DNA of 64,000 bases from Collimonas humicola (GCF_018304945.1 NZ_JAGQEE010000002.1:186001-250000), one strand, 5' to 3'. Positions 34,598 through 44,108 are shown, numbered from the stretch's first letter. Made by a program: numbers and translations. Notes: a model not told the origin generated them from the sequence alone.

Positions 34598-36064
34598 CTA
34601 CCCCAGTCCTGCGGCCCTGGCGTCGCCGATGATTCCCTCGAGTCGTCCCAATACAAGGCTCATGATCTGCTCAGCAGCCATGTGCGGAACATTCCCAGAT
34701 CGCAAATCGTGCCTGAGCTCTTCCAGGTCAACCTTAAGATGATCTGCCGCGTGCAGGCGCGCAGATGCGCGTTCGACGTTTACCCATACGCCCGCGAGAT
34801 CCTGAGCGAGATCAATATAGTGCCACAATGACATGGCATCTGCGTGCCCGGTCTTGATACGAACTTTCTCGAGAATTGAACGATAATCTTGCTCACTAGC
34901 TGGCCGCCCCTTTTCTGCTTCCCACACCCTTATGTGCGAAAGTACCTCCCAAGTTATGAAACGATGTCTGAACATGGAAAAACATGCCTCAGAATCTCGG
35001 TGCCCCGCGTGGGTACAAAGAGTCCTAAAATCTCGATCTAAACCACCTTTGGAGATCGGAGCCCCGCAGCTGCCTGGAGCAACCCCCAAAAACATTGCGC
35101 CGCTCGGTGCAAATCCCGGATCATTGGCCGCGCAGGCCGCAATCCAAGCGCCACGCGCTGCGAAATAACGCATCACGACCCGGGAATCCTTTGGGGTAAT
35201 CGCGAATGTCCTGGGTGGCGGCAGGAGTTTTCGGCGCTTCATAGTTGGGATTACTAGTACATTCTTACGTAATACATCTTTGTTATCGATGAGCGACAAG
35301 CCCACCATCTCGGCCGGACGAAGCCCTGTACGCTGCATTATCCAAATCATGAATCTGCGCCTGGCGTAGTGATAAGAAAGAAGGCTATCAAAGAATTCAG
35401 GATTTCTCTTAAATGGCCGCATTTCCGGTTCGGGATGGTTTTCCAGGATGCTGAGATATTCGATTGACGCATCAATCGCTTCGATAATGCTTAGATCAAT
35501 CGGGAGTTTTGGATCGGTAGAATTTGGCTCGGGCGCGTAGCGGTGAGTCCAATAGAGATTTCCGCGATCATTCTTTTTTTGCGAAACCAAGATCGCAGGA
35601 CCAGATTTTTCCTCGCCAATCAGAGGAATTAGACCACGATGCAGATTTTCCTGATACCACATCAAAAATGACAAACTGCGATTTAATATTTCGCAAGCGG
35701 TATTGTTATTTCTCTTACGCATACCCGAACGAGGATTTATCTCGCTCGTCAAATGTTCGATTAGCGCAAATATGTCGCCATCGGTAAGATCGGAAAATGA
35801 CTTTAGCTTGCCATGACAGTAGCGCACCAACTCCGACAATTCACTCGCATAAGTAACCGGGGTCTCACCGGTCCACTCATGGGCGTTCGCGAGCAAATAC
35901 ATGTTTACCGCAAGACAAGGTCGAGAATCGGGCCAATTGACGAATGCACCAACTCTTATAGTTTGATAATTTATTATGTTTCCGGATACCGTCTCTTGCA
36001 CACTATCCGGGATTCGAAGGTCGGATTGACGCACATATAACTTTTTCTTGTTATACGGGACCAT
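34598..36064 (-). CDS. Tyrosine recombinase/integrase of the island
   Basis: A 488-aa site-specific recombinase. Box I: IWIMQRTGLRPAEMVGLSL (Arg near 243); box II: MFRHRFITWEVL (His/Arg near 363) and KTGHADAMSLWHYID (His and nucleophile Tyr near 416). The N-terminal half contains a SAM-like core-binding domain. The ATG at 36064 overlaps the end of the 208-aa gene by 14 bases; a TTG at 36106 is an alternative. It is the last gene of the four-gene mobility module and the most canonical recombinase in it, likely to perform strand exchange at comM. Confidence 0.88.
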   Translation of the reverse strand: MVPYNKKKLYVRQSDLRIPDSVQETVSGNIINYQTIRVGAFVNWPDSRPCLAVNMYLLANAHEWTGETPVTYASELSELVRYCHGKLKSFSDLTDGDIFALIEHLTSEINPRSGMRKRNNNTACEILNRSLSFLMWYQENLHRGLIPLIGEEKSGPAILVSQKKNDRGNLYWTHRYAPEPNSTDPKLPIDLSIIEAIDASIEYLSILENHPEPEMRPFKRNPEFFDSLLSYHYARRRFMIWIMQRTGLRPAEMVGLSLIDNKDVLRKNVLVIPTMKRRKLLPPPRTFAITPKDSRVVMRYFAARGAWIAACAANDPGFAPSGAMFLGVAPGSCGAPISKGGLDRDFRTLCTHAGHRDSEACFSMFRHRFITWEVLSHIRVWEAEKGRPASEQDYRSILEKVRIKTGHADAMSLWHYIDLAQDLAGVWVNVERASARLHAADHLKVDLEELRHDLRSGNVPHMAAEQIMSLVLGRLEGIIGDARAAGLG

Positions 36065-36677
36065 GAATTCTTGTACTTGCAAGGTTTGACGGCTCTGAAA
36101 CTGCAACGAGCTTCGGTTGAAACAGCTCGCCGAAGAGAGAAAAATGATTGTCCAACAAATTCGCCAATTTGAGTTTGCTTAGAGGATCAGTGGCACGGTC
36201 TTCGGCTATGTTTTTTGTTTCTTTCAGCAACTGGTTATAGGCTCGTGTCATCACACTCACAGAAGCCCTTAATTCTTGCAGTTCCAGCGCCAATCCGTCT
36301 TCACGCTCGCGGGCCCGGTTTGCTCGCTCAACACCAGTTCTCGCCGTCTGGAAAGCCTCTCCCCTAATCTTGACCCGCACTCGGAGCCAGTCCAAGTATT
36401 TCACTCCCTTTTCGCCCGATGGGGTCTTCATCAAGTCCTCAGTCAGAACAGAATCAGCATACTTAAACAATGTGTTGCGCGATCCGAAGCCCTGTATTTT
36501 GTGCTCAGGTGATTCCATTGCGGCTAGTGATACCATCGATTGACAACCACTCAAAATGACAGGATCGACTGGGCCGGTTGCGACGCGAGCAGCTTCCAGC
36601 GCAACGTAACGATTGAATACACTAGACTTGCATTCCTCTGGACTTAATTTTTTGTGCTTGACTGTAGGAGTGTTCAT
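36051..36677 (-). CDS. Coiled-coil accessory protein of the recombinase module
   Basis: A 208-aa protein with a coiled coil in the centre (about 112-160: VERANRAREREDGLALELQE then LRASVSVMTRAYNQLLKETK). The N-terminus KLSPEECKSSVFNRYVALEA could be a small helical DNA-binding region. Its ATG overlaps the stop of the 731-aa gene. Position and architecture match the TnpC-type accessory proteins of Tn554-like elements and the small partner of the Gamma-Mobile-Trio; I infer a role in controlling recombination, but sequence identity to either is untested. Confidence 0.7.
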   Translation of the reverse strand: MNTPTVKHKKLSPEECKSSVFNRYVALEAARVATGPVDPVILSGCQSMVSLAAMESPEHKIQGFGSRNTLFKYADSVLTEDLMKTPSGEKGVKYLDWLRVRVKIRGEAFQTARTGVERANRAREREDGLALELQELRASVSVMTRAYNQLLKETKNIAEDRATDPLSKLKLANLLDNHFSLFGELFQPKLVAVSEPSNLASTRIHGPV

Positions 36678-38869
36678 TCATCACCGTCAAAGCGAAAGGA
36701 GTGAAAGGCAACAAGATGGCCCACATTACCAAAATCATCCACAAAGGCGAATGGGCGTAGATGAAATTCATCGTTCGCTCTCAGTTGTTTAACATAGCCA
36801 ATCCACTCGTTCGCTGGAATCATTTCCAATTGCTCAGCTTTGAAATGCCTTAAAACCTTGGTATACATTTGCTCAATACATTCGCCGTGGTGTGAAACTC
36901 CGTTGGTGTCATAAATTCGCAAACGATCAACGGCCCACTCAGCCTCCATCGACGAAAACTCCACGCTAGGGAATTCGCGCTCAAGATACGCTAGTAGGTG
37001 GGCCTCATCGACATGCCCAGCAATGTCCCTGGCAGCATCCAAAGCACCAAAACGAGCGCTCCAAAAAAGCAGGAGCAAAAACCATTTTCTCCATTCATGG
37101 ACTCTCACGTACCAGCGACGACCTAGCTCGTCGGGGGGGAGCCCGACATAATCGCAAAAGCGATCAAGGAGCCGATTGAATGAGTTTGCATTGGCCGCTT
37201 TCGTTTTTCCAAACGTGTGCGAAGCATAAGGTAAGTAAAATAACAGAGAGGCTTGGTACGCGTCAGGCTCTCCCTGCAATTGAACCAAGCCCGCGCCTAA
37301 TCGTTGCATCTGCTTAATGGCGCGCGCCGCTATAGTTGGAATTGGTTTTCCTTCTGTCGTTGCTCGCTCTTCACGATACGTACGTTTTCCCAATTCTGAA
37401 ACCATATAGTACGGTCCGTCCCCTAGCAAACAATTCCGTTTTAAGCTCTCGAGTTCGCTATCCCGAGACGGCTTCATACATGCAATGACGGTGGCGACAG
37501 CACCTGCCCAAACCTGCAACAAATTCGTCAATGTCGGATTTGTGCGAAGTGCCGAGAAATTTATTTCTTCACGCGGTCCATTCAATTGTTCACCCCTGTA
37601 CCCCAACGAGCGCAACGCTTCCGGTACAGGAATTTTCCTTAACTCTTCGCCAGATATTTCCCAATTATCGGGCGAACCGCCATCGTTAAGTTCGCGCATC
37701 CGAGCCACAACGCTCAAGTAGTAGTCGACAAGGGCATCACCGTATTTGTGCACCCACTTCAGCGCCTCGTTAAGATATCGAAGTCCAGTGTCAATCGGTA
37801 TAAATCGTGTATGCCCATCAAGCGAGGAATACTGCAGGCCAATAGCCATCGCCCGCGGGAGATTCAGGGTTGACGCATCGGGAAGATCATCAAGTAATAA
37901 ATTCGAAAGTGACAGGATTGTAGATAGTGTTGCACTGAGCCGCTTCAGCGGGCTCGGACTAGAATTAGCGACTTTCGCTTCAGCGATTGTCGGGATTCTA
38001 TGACTCGCGTATTCCGTCCGCATACGTGAAATCCGTACAAGTCCACGTTCGGAAGCAACTGCTGTTTCGAACTGATACAGAAACAAGGTCAACCGATCGG
38101 ACGAGACCCCGACGGAGGCATACGAAGTTGAAATCATTGCAGAAATGAAGGTCCGCGAAACATGTCGGACATTTTTCCGAATTTTTATCCCACCATTTTC
38201 CATTAACCAGTCACCAATAGACTTCGCGACTGATGCTGGCAAATTTAGGGGATCGTCAAGATATTGACGCGGGCATTTTTCACCAAAGGCCGACGAATAC
38301 AACTCATGAAGCGTCCGCTCAACTAAGCGCAGCGCACCCGTCCATCCGTCTTTCCCGACCGAAGAATACAATCGATTCAAGCCAGCTTGATCAAGTAGTC
38401 CGAATCCGTATTGTTCTACGCGGTAGCGCTTATTTTCAAGCACCATCCAACGTGCTAGGGATAGCAAAACATTGGAGAATGACTTCCAGGATGCGATGGC
38501 AGGTGCTCGTCCACCGTGCCGCCCTTCTCGGAAAAAAAAGGCAATTTTCTTTAACGTTTGTAAGAACGTTGCATATCGTGGATCCGTAAGCAACATGCCG
38601 TTTGGAAGCAAAATGTCCCAATTTATATCCACGGTCCGCATCCACTCACCGTTCACTCGTACTGTTTTCTTCCCATCAGAGGTGATCCACTTAACATCTG
38701 TCCAGTCACTCAACAACCAACTCGCTTTATATTCCCCATCGAATATTGAGGTCATGTGGAGATTAGCAGCGACCAATGCATCGATTCGTTGAATCTCGTC
38801 TGATGAAAAATCACGATTGGTACCGCGACGGCCATTCCGTAGGCGGCGTATGTTAAGCATGTACAACAT
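36674..38869 (-). CDS. Large tyrosine-recombinase-like protein (731 aa)
   Basis: The C-terminal 280 residues carry a tyrosine-recombinase core: box I CMKPSRDSELESLKRN (Arg near 470), a Lys-containing beta-turn ELGKRTYREE, box II VHEWRKWFLLLLFWS (His and Arg near 587-590) and GHVDEAHLLAYLERE (His and Tyr near 612-622). The N-terminal 450 residues are helical and unique. All catalytic residues appear present. The gene overlaps both neighbours by a few bases, so the module is translated as a unit. It resembles TnpB-type partners of Tn554 in size. Confidence 0.8.
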   Translation of the reverse strand: MLYMLNIRRLRNGRRGTNRDFSSDEIQRIDALVAANLHMTSIFDGEYKASWLLSDWTDVKWITSDGKKTVRVNGEWMRTVDINWDILLPNGMLLTDPRYATFLQTLKKIAFFFREGRHGGRAPAIASWKSFSNVLLSLARWMVLENKRYRVEQYGFGLLDQAGLNRLYSSVGKDGWTGALRLVERTLHELYSSAFGEKCPRQYLDDPLNLPASVAKSIGDWLMENGGIKIRKNVRHVSRTFISAMISTSYASVGVSSDRLTLFLYQFETAVASERGLVRISRMRTEYASHRIPTIAEAKVANSSPSPLKRLSATLSTILSLSNLLLDDLPDASTLNLPRAMAIGLQYSSLDGHTRFIPIDTGLRYLNEALKWVHKYGDALVDYYLSVVARMRELNDGGSPDNWEISGEELRKIPVPEALRSLGYRGEQLNGPREEINFSALRTNPTLTNLLQVWAGAVATVIACMKPSRDSELESLKRNCLLGDGPYYMVSELGKRTYREERATTEGKPIPTIAARAIKQMQRLGAGLVQLQGEPDAYQASLLFYLPYASHTFGKTKAANANSFNRLLDRFCDYVGLPPDELGRRWYVRVHEWRKWFLLLLFWSARFGALDAARDIAGHVDEAHLLAYLEREFPSVEFSSMEAEWAVDRLRIYDTNGVSHHGECIEQMYTKVLRHFKAEQLEMIPANEWIGYVKQLRANDEFHLRPFAFVDDFGNVGHLVAFHSFRFDGDE

Positions 38870-41054
38870 CCCAGGTTGCGCGAATTCGCATGCTCTTGAA
38901 ACGTTCGATGACGTTTGGGATACGTAATTGGGCAGCCTGATGTACTACCTTCAACCTCGACAACATAAGACTCTCTCTCAATGCTTCACCGACGTCTTCG
39001 CTTAGTGCGGCACGATTTAGAAATTCCGCCAGATCGATGAAAGCGCGGGGTGACAGCCCCGTGGTTGCTTCCAATGTTTCGAGCTCACTCGAAGACATGT
39101 TCGACGGAGCCCATGCTTGAAAAGCCATCAACACAGCCAATGAATTTTCGTCCAAACGTAACGTCAACAACGATTGCTGGACGCCTGATTGATCATCAAC
39201 AGCTAGTCCGTATTCCTGAAACTTATACTTGCCAAAACGTTGTTGTATCAATTTCCCGACCGGAGACACCGTGGCAGGGTATTCCACAACGATTCTCAGC
39301 AAGAATTTGTGCAACTCCTCGATGCTTTGAAAATCACTTACGTCGAGTAGATAGTCTTCCGAAGATGCCGCGAGCACGATCAAGACATTCTGAAAATTTC
39401 TGATGATTCGTTCGTTCCATAGCGAAAGCAATGGTGCAGGTATGTAATTCTCCAAGCACACCCTATAGCTATTACCCAGACGTTTTGAAGCCTTCGCGAT
39501 CGACCCAGTCGCAAACCATTCCAACACGCCTTGGGTGGCGCGCAGTTTCGCAAAATCAAATGAGCTGTCGACCCCAGCTTGAGCAAGTTCTGGATAGAGC
39601 GTAGCCAAGGAATAACTTTCACGATTATTCAATTGGCGCGCAGCAATCTGAACGATTCCGCTTTTTGTCGCCGGACCTCCAGCACAACCCAGAAAAAGAT
39701 GCCGCCAAAATTTCGAGCCGCACCGCCTCAACATGTTACGAATTCCACTTGTTGCTCGGACTACGTGCCTCATGACCGTGGCGGCCCGCGGGGTCAGCAG
39801 TGCGTACTTCCGGCTGCCCGCCCTAGGTTTGTCTACGCTGAAAATCCGGCTTCTCCCCCCGTCAGCAACAAGTAGGCCTGACCGCCCACGGGAATTTATA
39901 AGGCGGGCGCTGATCAGTGCCTCAGGAGTAAAATTAGGATGCTCCTGAATCAATATCGCCACTGCCACTGCCAAGTCCACGTTGCTTAGCACGCCCAGCA
40001 GACGAAGAAAGAGTAGACGTTCTTCAAGTCGAGCACTCTGTTCTGCGCGAAGGGCGGTATATGCAGTCAAATTAAGCGTGCTCTTCCCTTTGTGAAAAAA
40101 ATTCCATAGCATTGCAGGATGCGCACCTAATTTCCGACGAGAAAGGCACTCAGTATCATTGGATATTTTCAATTCATTTTTCGCGATAACTAGTGCCCAA
40201 CCCAAATTATTAGGTACGTCAGGGTGAGTCAACGGTGCCAGATCGCCACCGTATTGCCCGATCTTTGGTCTAACTAAATCAGAATTCCAATCCGACTCCG
40301 CCATCCTTCGCTGGAATTCAATTGGAGAAATCTTCCGCATCTGGTTTTTTCCCGTACGGTAATCTTTGGTCAGACGCAACCAATAATCGTCCAGGACATC
40401 GCGCACAATATTATTTCGGGCACGTAAGTTCTCTTCCACCTCATCCAAATATTCGACTTCGGAGCGCCAAAATATTGGGCCTGCGAGGGTTTTGTTGATA
40501 GGTGCGGAAATCGGCGTGTAATCGGCGGCACGATCCCCAAGTAACTTTGGCCGACTAGGTGAACCTGGATCAACGACCGGTTCGGGAAGATCGCAGCGCG
40601 GATATTGTACGCCCCGAGGTATTACTGACTCCGCTGTCAGTCCGCGTAGCCAAAGCACGACGGAATCATCCCACGTTCGACATCGAGAAGAAAAAATGGC
40701 ATTGCTTTCGGGATCCCTTAAATAGTACGACTGAAAACGAAGCAAAATAGACTGCCATTCCTGTCGGGTCGTCGGGAAAGAGCAGACTCCCTCATTGAGA
40801 ATAAATCGCCCGAAGGGGCGGAGAGCAGAATAAAGCGTCCGTGTTTGTGAACGATATGCTTTTCCCGACTCGCTAAGAACGGTTGCGTTGAATAGCTTTT
40901 CACGATCCAGGTGCGATAGGTCCGAGAAATCTGCTAAACAGATCCGGTGAAGGTTCTCCCGCATAGGATTGTCCAAGAGCGCACAAAGGTTTCCCTGTGA
41001 ATTATCAATTTTCATATTAAATATGCGCATCCATAGGAAATTCAGTCGCTCCAC
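38853..41054 (-). CDS. Large recombinase-related protein (733 aa), first gene of the mobility module
   Basis: The C-terminal half contains FDFAKLRATQGVLEWFATGS and ASKRLGNSYRVCLENYIPAPL (about 498-540), which reads as a box II region (Arg, Asn in place of the second His, Tyr) of a tyrosine recombinase. A clear box I arginine is not seen; HPNFTPEALISARLIN may be a degenerate version. It may therefore be a non-catalytic or diverged partner. The frame opens with GTG at 41054; the ATG at 41015 is an alternative. It lies 535 bases from the right end of the island and overlaps the next gene by 17 bases. Confidence 0.65.
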   Translation of the reverse strand: MERLNFLWMRIFNMKIDNSQGNLCALLDNPMRENLHRICLADFSDLSHLDREKLFNATVLSESGKAYRSQTRTLYSALRPFGRFILNEGVCSFPTTRQEWQSILLRFQSYYLRDPESNAIFSSRCRTWDDSVVLWLRGLTAESVIPRGVQYPRCDLPEPVVDPGSPSRPKLLGDRAADYTPISAPINKTLAGPIFWRSEVEYLDEVEENLRARNNIVRDVLDDYWLRLTKDYRTGKNQMRKISPIEFQRRMAESDWNSDLVRPKIGQYGGDLAPLTHPDVPNNLGWALVIAKNELKISNDTECLSRRKLGAHPAMLWNFFHKGKSTLNLTAYTALRAEQSARLEERLLFLRLLGVLSNVDLAVAVAILIQEHPNFTPEALISARLINSRGRSGLLVADGGRSRIFSVDKPRAGSRKYALLTPRAATVMRHVVRATSGIRNMLRRCGSKFWRHLFLGCAGGPATKSGIVQIAARQLNNRESYSLATLYPELAQAGVDSSFDFAKLRATQGVLEWFATGSIAKASKRLGNSYRVCLENYIPAPLLSLWNERIIRNFQNVLIVLAASSEDYLLDVSDFQSIEELHKFLLRIVVEYPATVSPVGKLIQQRFGKYKFQEYGLAVDDQSGVQQSLLTLRLDENSLAVLMAFQAWAPSNMSSSELETLEATTGLSPRAFIDLAEFLNRAALSEDVGEALRESLMLSRLKVVHQAAQLRIPNVIERFKSMRIRATWDVVHA

Positions 41055-41589
41055 AAGCGGTTAATTGGGACGGCATTCTTCCAACTCCGTATTTCATTCA
41101 TTAGAAAAAGCATATCGTTTCCGCAAGTCAATTGCAATGATTTTCTTATCTATTTATCCTTTAAAATCAATGAGTTACATATGATATACATCATAAGCTA
41201 TTACATGAAAAACCAGTTTTTTTGACAGATCCTTTGCTTCAAAGGTTGTATTGGTAAATTTGCATCGCCAAGCGGTGTTCCGACCATTACAGTGAAATGA
41301 AATTTGTTGGTATGTTGATATTTGCAATTGGGGCACGCCGATAGGAAGGCGTTAGGGAAAACGAAACTATTGCGATGGAATTGCTCGCCGACAGATCTCG
41401 ATCTCAGATGGTCCCGGGCCTGAAAATTGGTGCAAGCTACGGCCGTAGGAGCAAATGGCGAGAAAAACGTGTTGTTCACGGTGGGTTGTTCACTCCGGGA
41501 CTACAAATTGACCTATCCTGAGAATTCTCCGCTATACGGAAACCGACGTAGACTGATGTGAACAACTTTGCTTCTCGACGAAATCAGAT
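41055..41589. other. Right terminal region of the island
   Basis: 535 bases between the first recombinase gene and comM. GTTGTTCAC occurs at 41471-41479 and 41485-41493, and its inverse GTGAACAAC at 41558-41566; CCGGGACTAC at 41495-41504 is the inverse of the left-end GTAGTCC repeat. An open frame on the minus strand (41201-41479, with a CPNC motif) starts at a GTG inside a repeat without ribosome site and is not called. The promoter of the recombinase operon should lie here. Confidence 0.6.
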
Positions 41590-42048
41590 CCTTGCGGCTA
41601 CCTGGGACACCCGGTCAAGCAATGCCGTTGCACGCCTGATAATATCCTGCGCTATCAAAACAAGATCTCCGGCCCGCTGCTGGATCGGATCGACATGCAG
41701 ATCCAGGTGCCAGCCTTGCCGCAGGACCAGCTATTGAAAGCCGCCGACGGCGAATCGTCAGCGCTCATCGCATCGCGCGTCGAGCAAATGCACACTCTGC
41801 AGCTCGCGCGCCAGGGCAAGCAAAACAATGCTTTGTCTGCCAATGAAATCGATGAATACTGCAAACCCGACAGCGCTGGCGAGAACATCCTGCGCACCGC
41901 CATGGCGCGCCTGGACTGGTCGGCGCGCGGCTATCACCGCGTGCTCAAAGTGGCGCGTACCATCGCCGATCTGGACAGGGCGGAAAATATTGCTGCCAGT
42001 CACGTCGCCGAGGCGATTCAATATCGCCGTGCATTGAACCAGGCTTGA
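41590..42048 (+). pseudogene. comM: comM, 3' part, separated from its start by the island
   Basis: Reads in frame from CCT TGC GGC at 41590: PCGYLGHPVKQCRCTPDNI, LRYQNKISGPLLDRIDMQI, then the helical C-terminal domain to the stop at 42046-42048 (152 codons). NPCPCGYLGH spans the insertion point, which is one of the most conserved stretches of ComM. Together with the 5' part it makes a 509-aa protein, the normal ComM length. It has no start codon or ribosome site and is unlikely to be translated. Confidence 0.92.
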
Positions 42049-42282
42049 GGGCTGCGCGAGCGACATGTATGTGGCGCTGCCAGCATTAAGAAGCCGACAG
42101 GCCGCCCCGGCGTCCGCCGGTCGGCTAGGATATAGAACGGGATGGTTTCTAACATTCACGTCAATTCCAGCGATAGCCCTAAAAGTTCCGAGGTTTAAGT
42201 CCGCTTTAATATTCAAGCCGTATGCTGGATTCCATGGGTACGCAAAGTTCGAAGCCCAAACGCGTTTTCAGGAGGAAACATC

Positions 42283-42696
42283 ATGAATAAGCGCACTCTT
42301 CTCGCACTCAGCGCATTGCTCGCCGCTGCGCTAGCCGTCAATGCCAGCGCAGCTCCCACCGCTGTCACCAAAGGCGCGGCGACCTATATTTCCGGCGGCA
42401 TCGGCGTGGACGAATCGACCCTGATACAGCAGGAGGCAAAGAACTATCCGCTGGAATTAGAGTTCGTCATCAAAGCAACGCCCAAGGATGAATATGCTGC
42501 CGATATCCACGTGAAAATCAGCGATGCGAGCAACAATGTCGTGCTGGATGCCGTGTCCAATGGACCGTTTTTCCTGGCCAAGCTGCCTGCCGGCAGCTAT
42601 CGCCTCGCAGTCGCCAAGAAAGATCAGGTGAAAGAGCGCAAGATCGCCATTACACAGGGATCCCACCAGCACATCATGTTCGAATGGCTTGAATGA
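42283..42696 (+). CDS. Secreted protein with carboxypeptidase-regulatory-like beta fold
   Basis: A 137-aa protein with a signal peptide (MNKRTLLALSALLAAALAVNASAA). The mature part has beta-strands with DIHVKISDASNNVVLDAVSNGPFFLAKLPAGSYRLAV, the pattern of carboxypeptidase-regulatory-like domains, so it is probably a periplasmic binding or structural protein. AGGAGG lies seven bases before the ATG. It stands alone after comM. Function unknown. Confidence 0.75.
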   Translation: MNKRTLLALSALLAAALAVNASAAPTAVTKGAATYISGGIGVDESTLIQQEAKNYPLELEFVIKATPKDEYAADIHVKISDASNNVVLDAVSNGPFFLAKLPAGSYRLAVAKKDQVKERKIAITQGSHQHIMFEWLE

Positions 42697-42993
42697 TTGC
42701 CTGGCCAGCGGCAAATTGTGTGACGCTATCAGTTGGCAGCAGGTGATATATAAAAATTTTGTGAGCTCTTAGAAGAAATGCATTGCCTTGATCAGTATTT
42801 AGCACGTGACAAAAATAGCCTGTGGCGTACTATGTAAATGCATCAAGCGCAAAAATTCTTTTGGTACTGAAATATGTCTGTCAGAACAGAAACATATGCC
42901 TCAGAAAAGGAGTTCACAAATAATATTTTCACTAGCTGGCTTGAAAACTGCTTATTCGATCATTACCTTCTGTTCTAACTACCGGGAGCGCAT
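42697..42993. other. Intergenic region, no supported gene
   Basis: About 300 bases, AT-rich. An open frame at 42806-42997 has no ribosome site and no recognisable features. It probably holds the promoter of the DUF3567 gene. Confidence 0.5.
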
Positions 42994-43251
42994 ATGAACC
43001 TGATTTATAACAGTGACCAATACAGCGTCGTCGAATTTGGTGCCGATGAACAACGCGAGGCTTTACGCTTCGGCGGCTATGAAATCGTCGATAAATCGTT
43101 CAAGCGCGAGATTTTTATTGCTGGTGCCTTGGCTGAATTTTTTCGTAAAGGGGTCGAAGACCTGATCGCGACCGAGCCGAGCATCGAGGATATCGATGCT
43201 TTCCTGGGCAACTATGACTCGATGATGAGCCAGCCCGTTACCTTGCAATAA
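42994..43251 (+). CDS. DUF3567-family protein
   Basis: An 85-aa protein: MNLIYNSDQYSVVEFGADEQ, FGGYEIVDKSFKREIFIAGA and VEDLIATEPSIEDIDAFLGN. I recognise this as the DUF3567 family of betaproteobacteria, usually a single cytoplasmic protein of unknown function. GGGAG precedes the ATG at a good distance. Full length. Confidence 0.85.
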   Translation: MNLIYNSDQYSVVEFGADEQREALRFGGYEIVDKSFKREIFIAGALAEFFRKGVEDLIATEPSIEDIDAFLGNYDSMMSQPVTLQ

Positions 43252-43367
43252 CCCTGCTACCGCCCAACTCCTTCCAGCCCGCCCGGCATTGCCGATAACT
43301 ACGGCAAGCCGGGCGGGATGCTTGAGGTATATTGCCGTACCTTTCACATTGCATCCGGTACGTCGAT

Positions 43368-44057
43368 ATGTACGCCAATTCCAGCCCTATCCATAGCGCC
43401 CAGAGCGGCATCCACGAGCAGCTTGCGGCCAGCGTCGCCAAGCACGCCTCGCACACGTTTCAAAAACCCGTCAGTTCTTACAACCAAAGCGCATTCGACG
43501 ACAGCATCGCCGCCTGGCGGACAGCCGGCAGCCCGCCCTTGATTCTCGATGCCGGTTGCGGCGTCGGCTTGTCGACCATACATCTGGCGGCGCAGTACCC
43601 GGATCATTTCGTCATCGGCGTCGACCAGTCCGCCGACCGGGTCGGCCGCAACACGCTGTGGCCGGGGCCGGCAGCGCTGCCGGCCAACTTCATCCGCATT
43701 CGCGCCGACCTGGTGGATTACTGGCGGCTGCTGCTGGCGGCGCGGATTTTTCCGGCGCGCCACTATCTGCTGTATCCGAATCCCTGGCCGAAGATAGGCC
43801 AGCTCAGCCGGCGCTGGCATGGCCATCCGGTATTCCCGACTATCGTCGCGCTGGGCGGGATCCTGGAATGCCGCAGCAACTGGCAGATCTATGTCGAGGA
43901 ATGCGCCAGCGCCCTGCAACAGTTAAGCGGCCAGGCAGTCGCCTGCGAGCCGTATCTGCCAGCTCAGCCGATCACCCCGTTTGAAAGCAAATACCTGGCG
44001 TCGGGCCATCAGCTGTGGCGCTGCCAGGTGCAGCTCGTTTCCGCCGCCAAGGCCTGA
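43368..44057 (+). CDS. TrmB-like tRNA (guanine-N7)-methyltransferase
   Basis: A 229-aa SAM-dependent methyltransferase. The SAM motif is PPLILDAGCGVGLSTIHLAA (about 57-76), followed by FVIGVDQSADRVGRN and the family segment HYLLYPNPWPKIGQLSRRWHGHPVF, which matches the PDPWPK/RH region of TrmB. The N-terminal part (SSYNQSAFDDSIAAWR) differs from canonical TrmB, so it may be a paralogue. I start at the ATG at 43368; a TTG at 43332 is possible. A strong terminator follows. Confidence 0.75.
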   Translation: MYANSSPIHSAQSGIHEQLAASVAKHASHTFQKPVSSYNQSAFDDSIAAWRTAGSPPLILDAGCGVGLSTIHLAAQYPDHFVIGVDQSADRVGRNTLWPGPAALPANFIRIRADLVDYWRLLLAARIFPARHYLLYPNPWPKIGQLSRRWHGHPVFPTIVALGGILECRSNWQIYVEECASALQQLSGQAVACEPYLPAQPITPFESKYLASGHQLWRCQVQLVSAAKA

Positions 44058-44061
44058 AAAG

Positions 44062-44099
44062 AAAATCCCCGCAAACCTCTACGGTTTGCGGGGATTTTT
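44062..44099. terminator. Bidirectional terminator between trmB-like gene and kup
   Basis: A perfect 16-bp stem (AAAATCCCCGCAAACC at 44062-44077 and its inverse at 44083-44098) with a 5-base loop and T-runs on both strands. It serves the convergent genes on both sides. Confidence 0.92.
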
Positions 44100-44108
44100 G
44101 CGAAGCGC

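Larger units (their letters stand above)
9058..41589. mobile_element. 32.5-kb genomic island in comM, tyrosine-recombinase element with defence cargo
   Basis: The borders are set by the point where comM coding stops (after AATCCCTGC at 9049-9057) and resumes (CCTTGCGGC at 41590-41598); joining them gives one uninterrupted 509-codon comM. Inside, the base composition is clearly more AT-rich and codon use differs. The right end carries four overlapping minus-strand genes with recombinase motifs. Both ends carry GTTGTTCAC repeats in inverted orientation. The cargo consists mostly of anti-phage-type genes. The organisation recalls Tn554-like TnpA/B/C elements and the Gamma-Mobile-Trio islands, which also carry defence genes; membership in either is inference. 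comM is a known insertion hotspot for other elements (AbaR/Tn6022 type), but no DDE transposase is seen here. Confidence 0.85.

Noticed and set aside
41201-41479. A 92-codon minus-strand frame at the right island end with a CPNC motif
   Set aside because: Starts at a GTG within the terminal repeat without ribosome site and covers probable recombinase-binding DNA; one CxxC pair is not enough.
9058-41589. Prophage or integrative conjugative element
   Set aside because: No capsid, tail, terminase, relaxase or conjugation genes are present; only recombinases and cargo.
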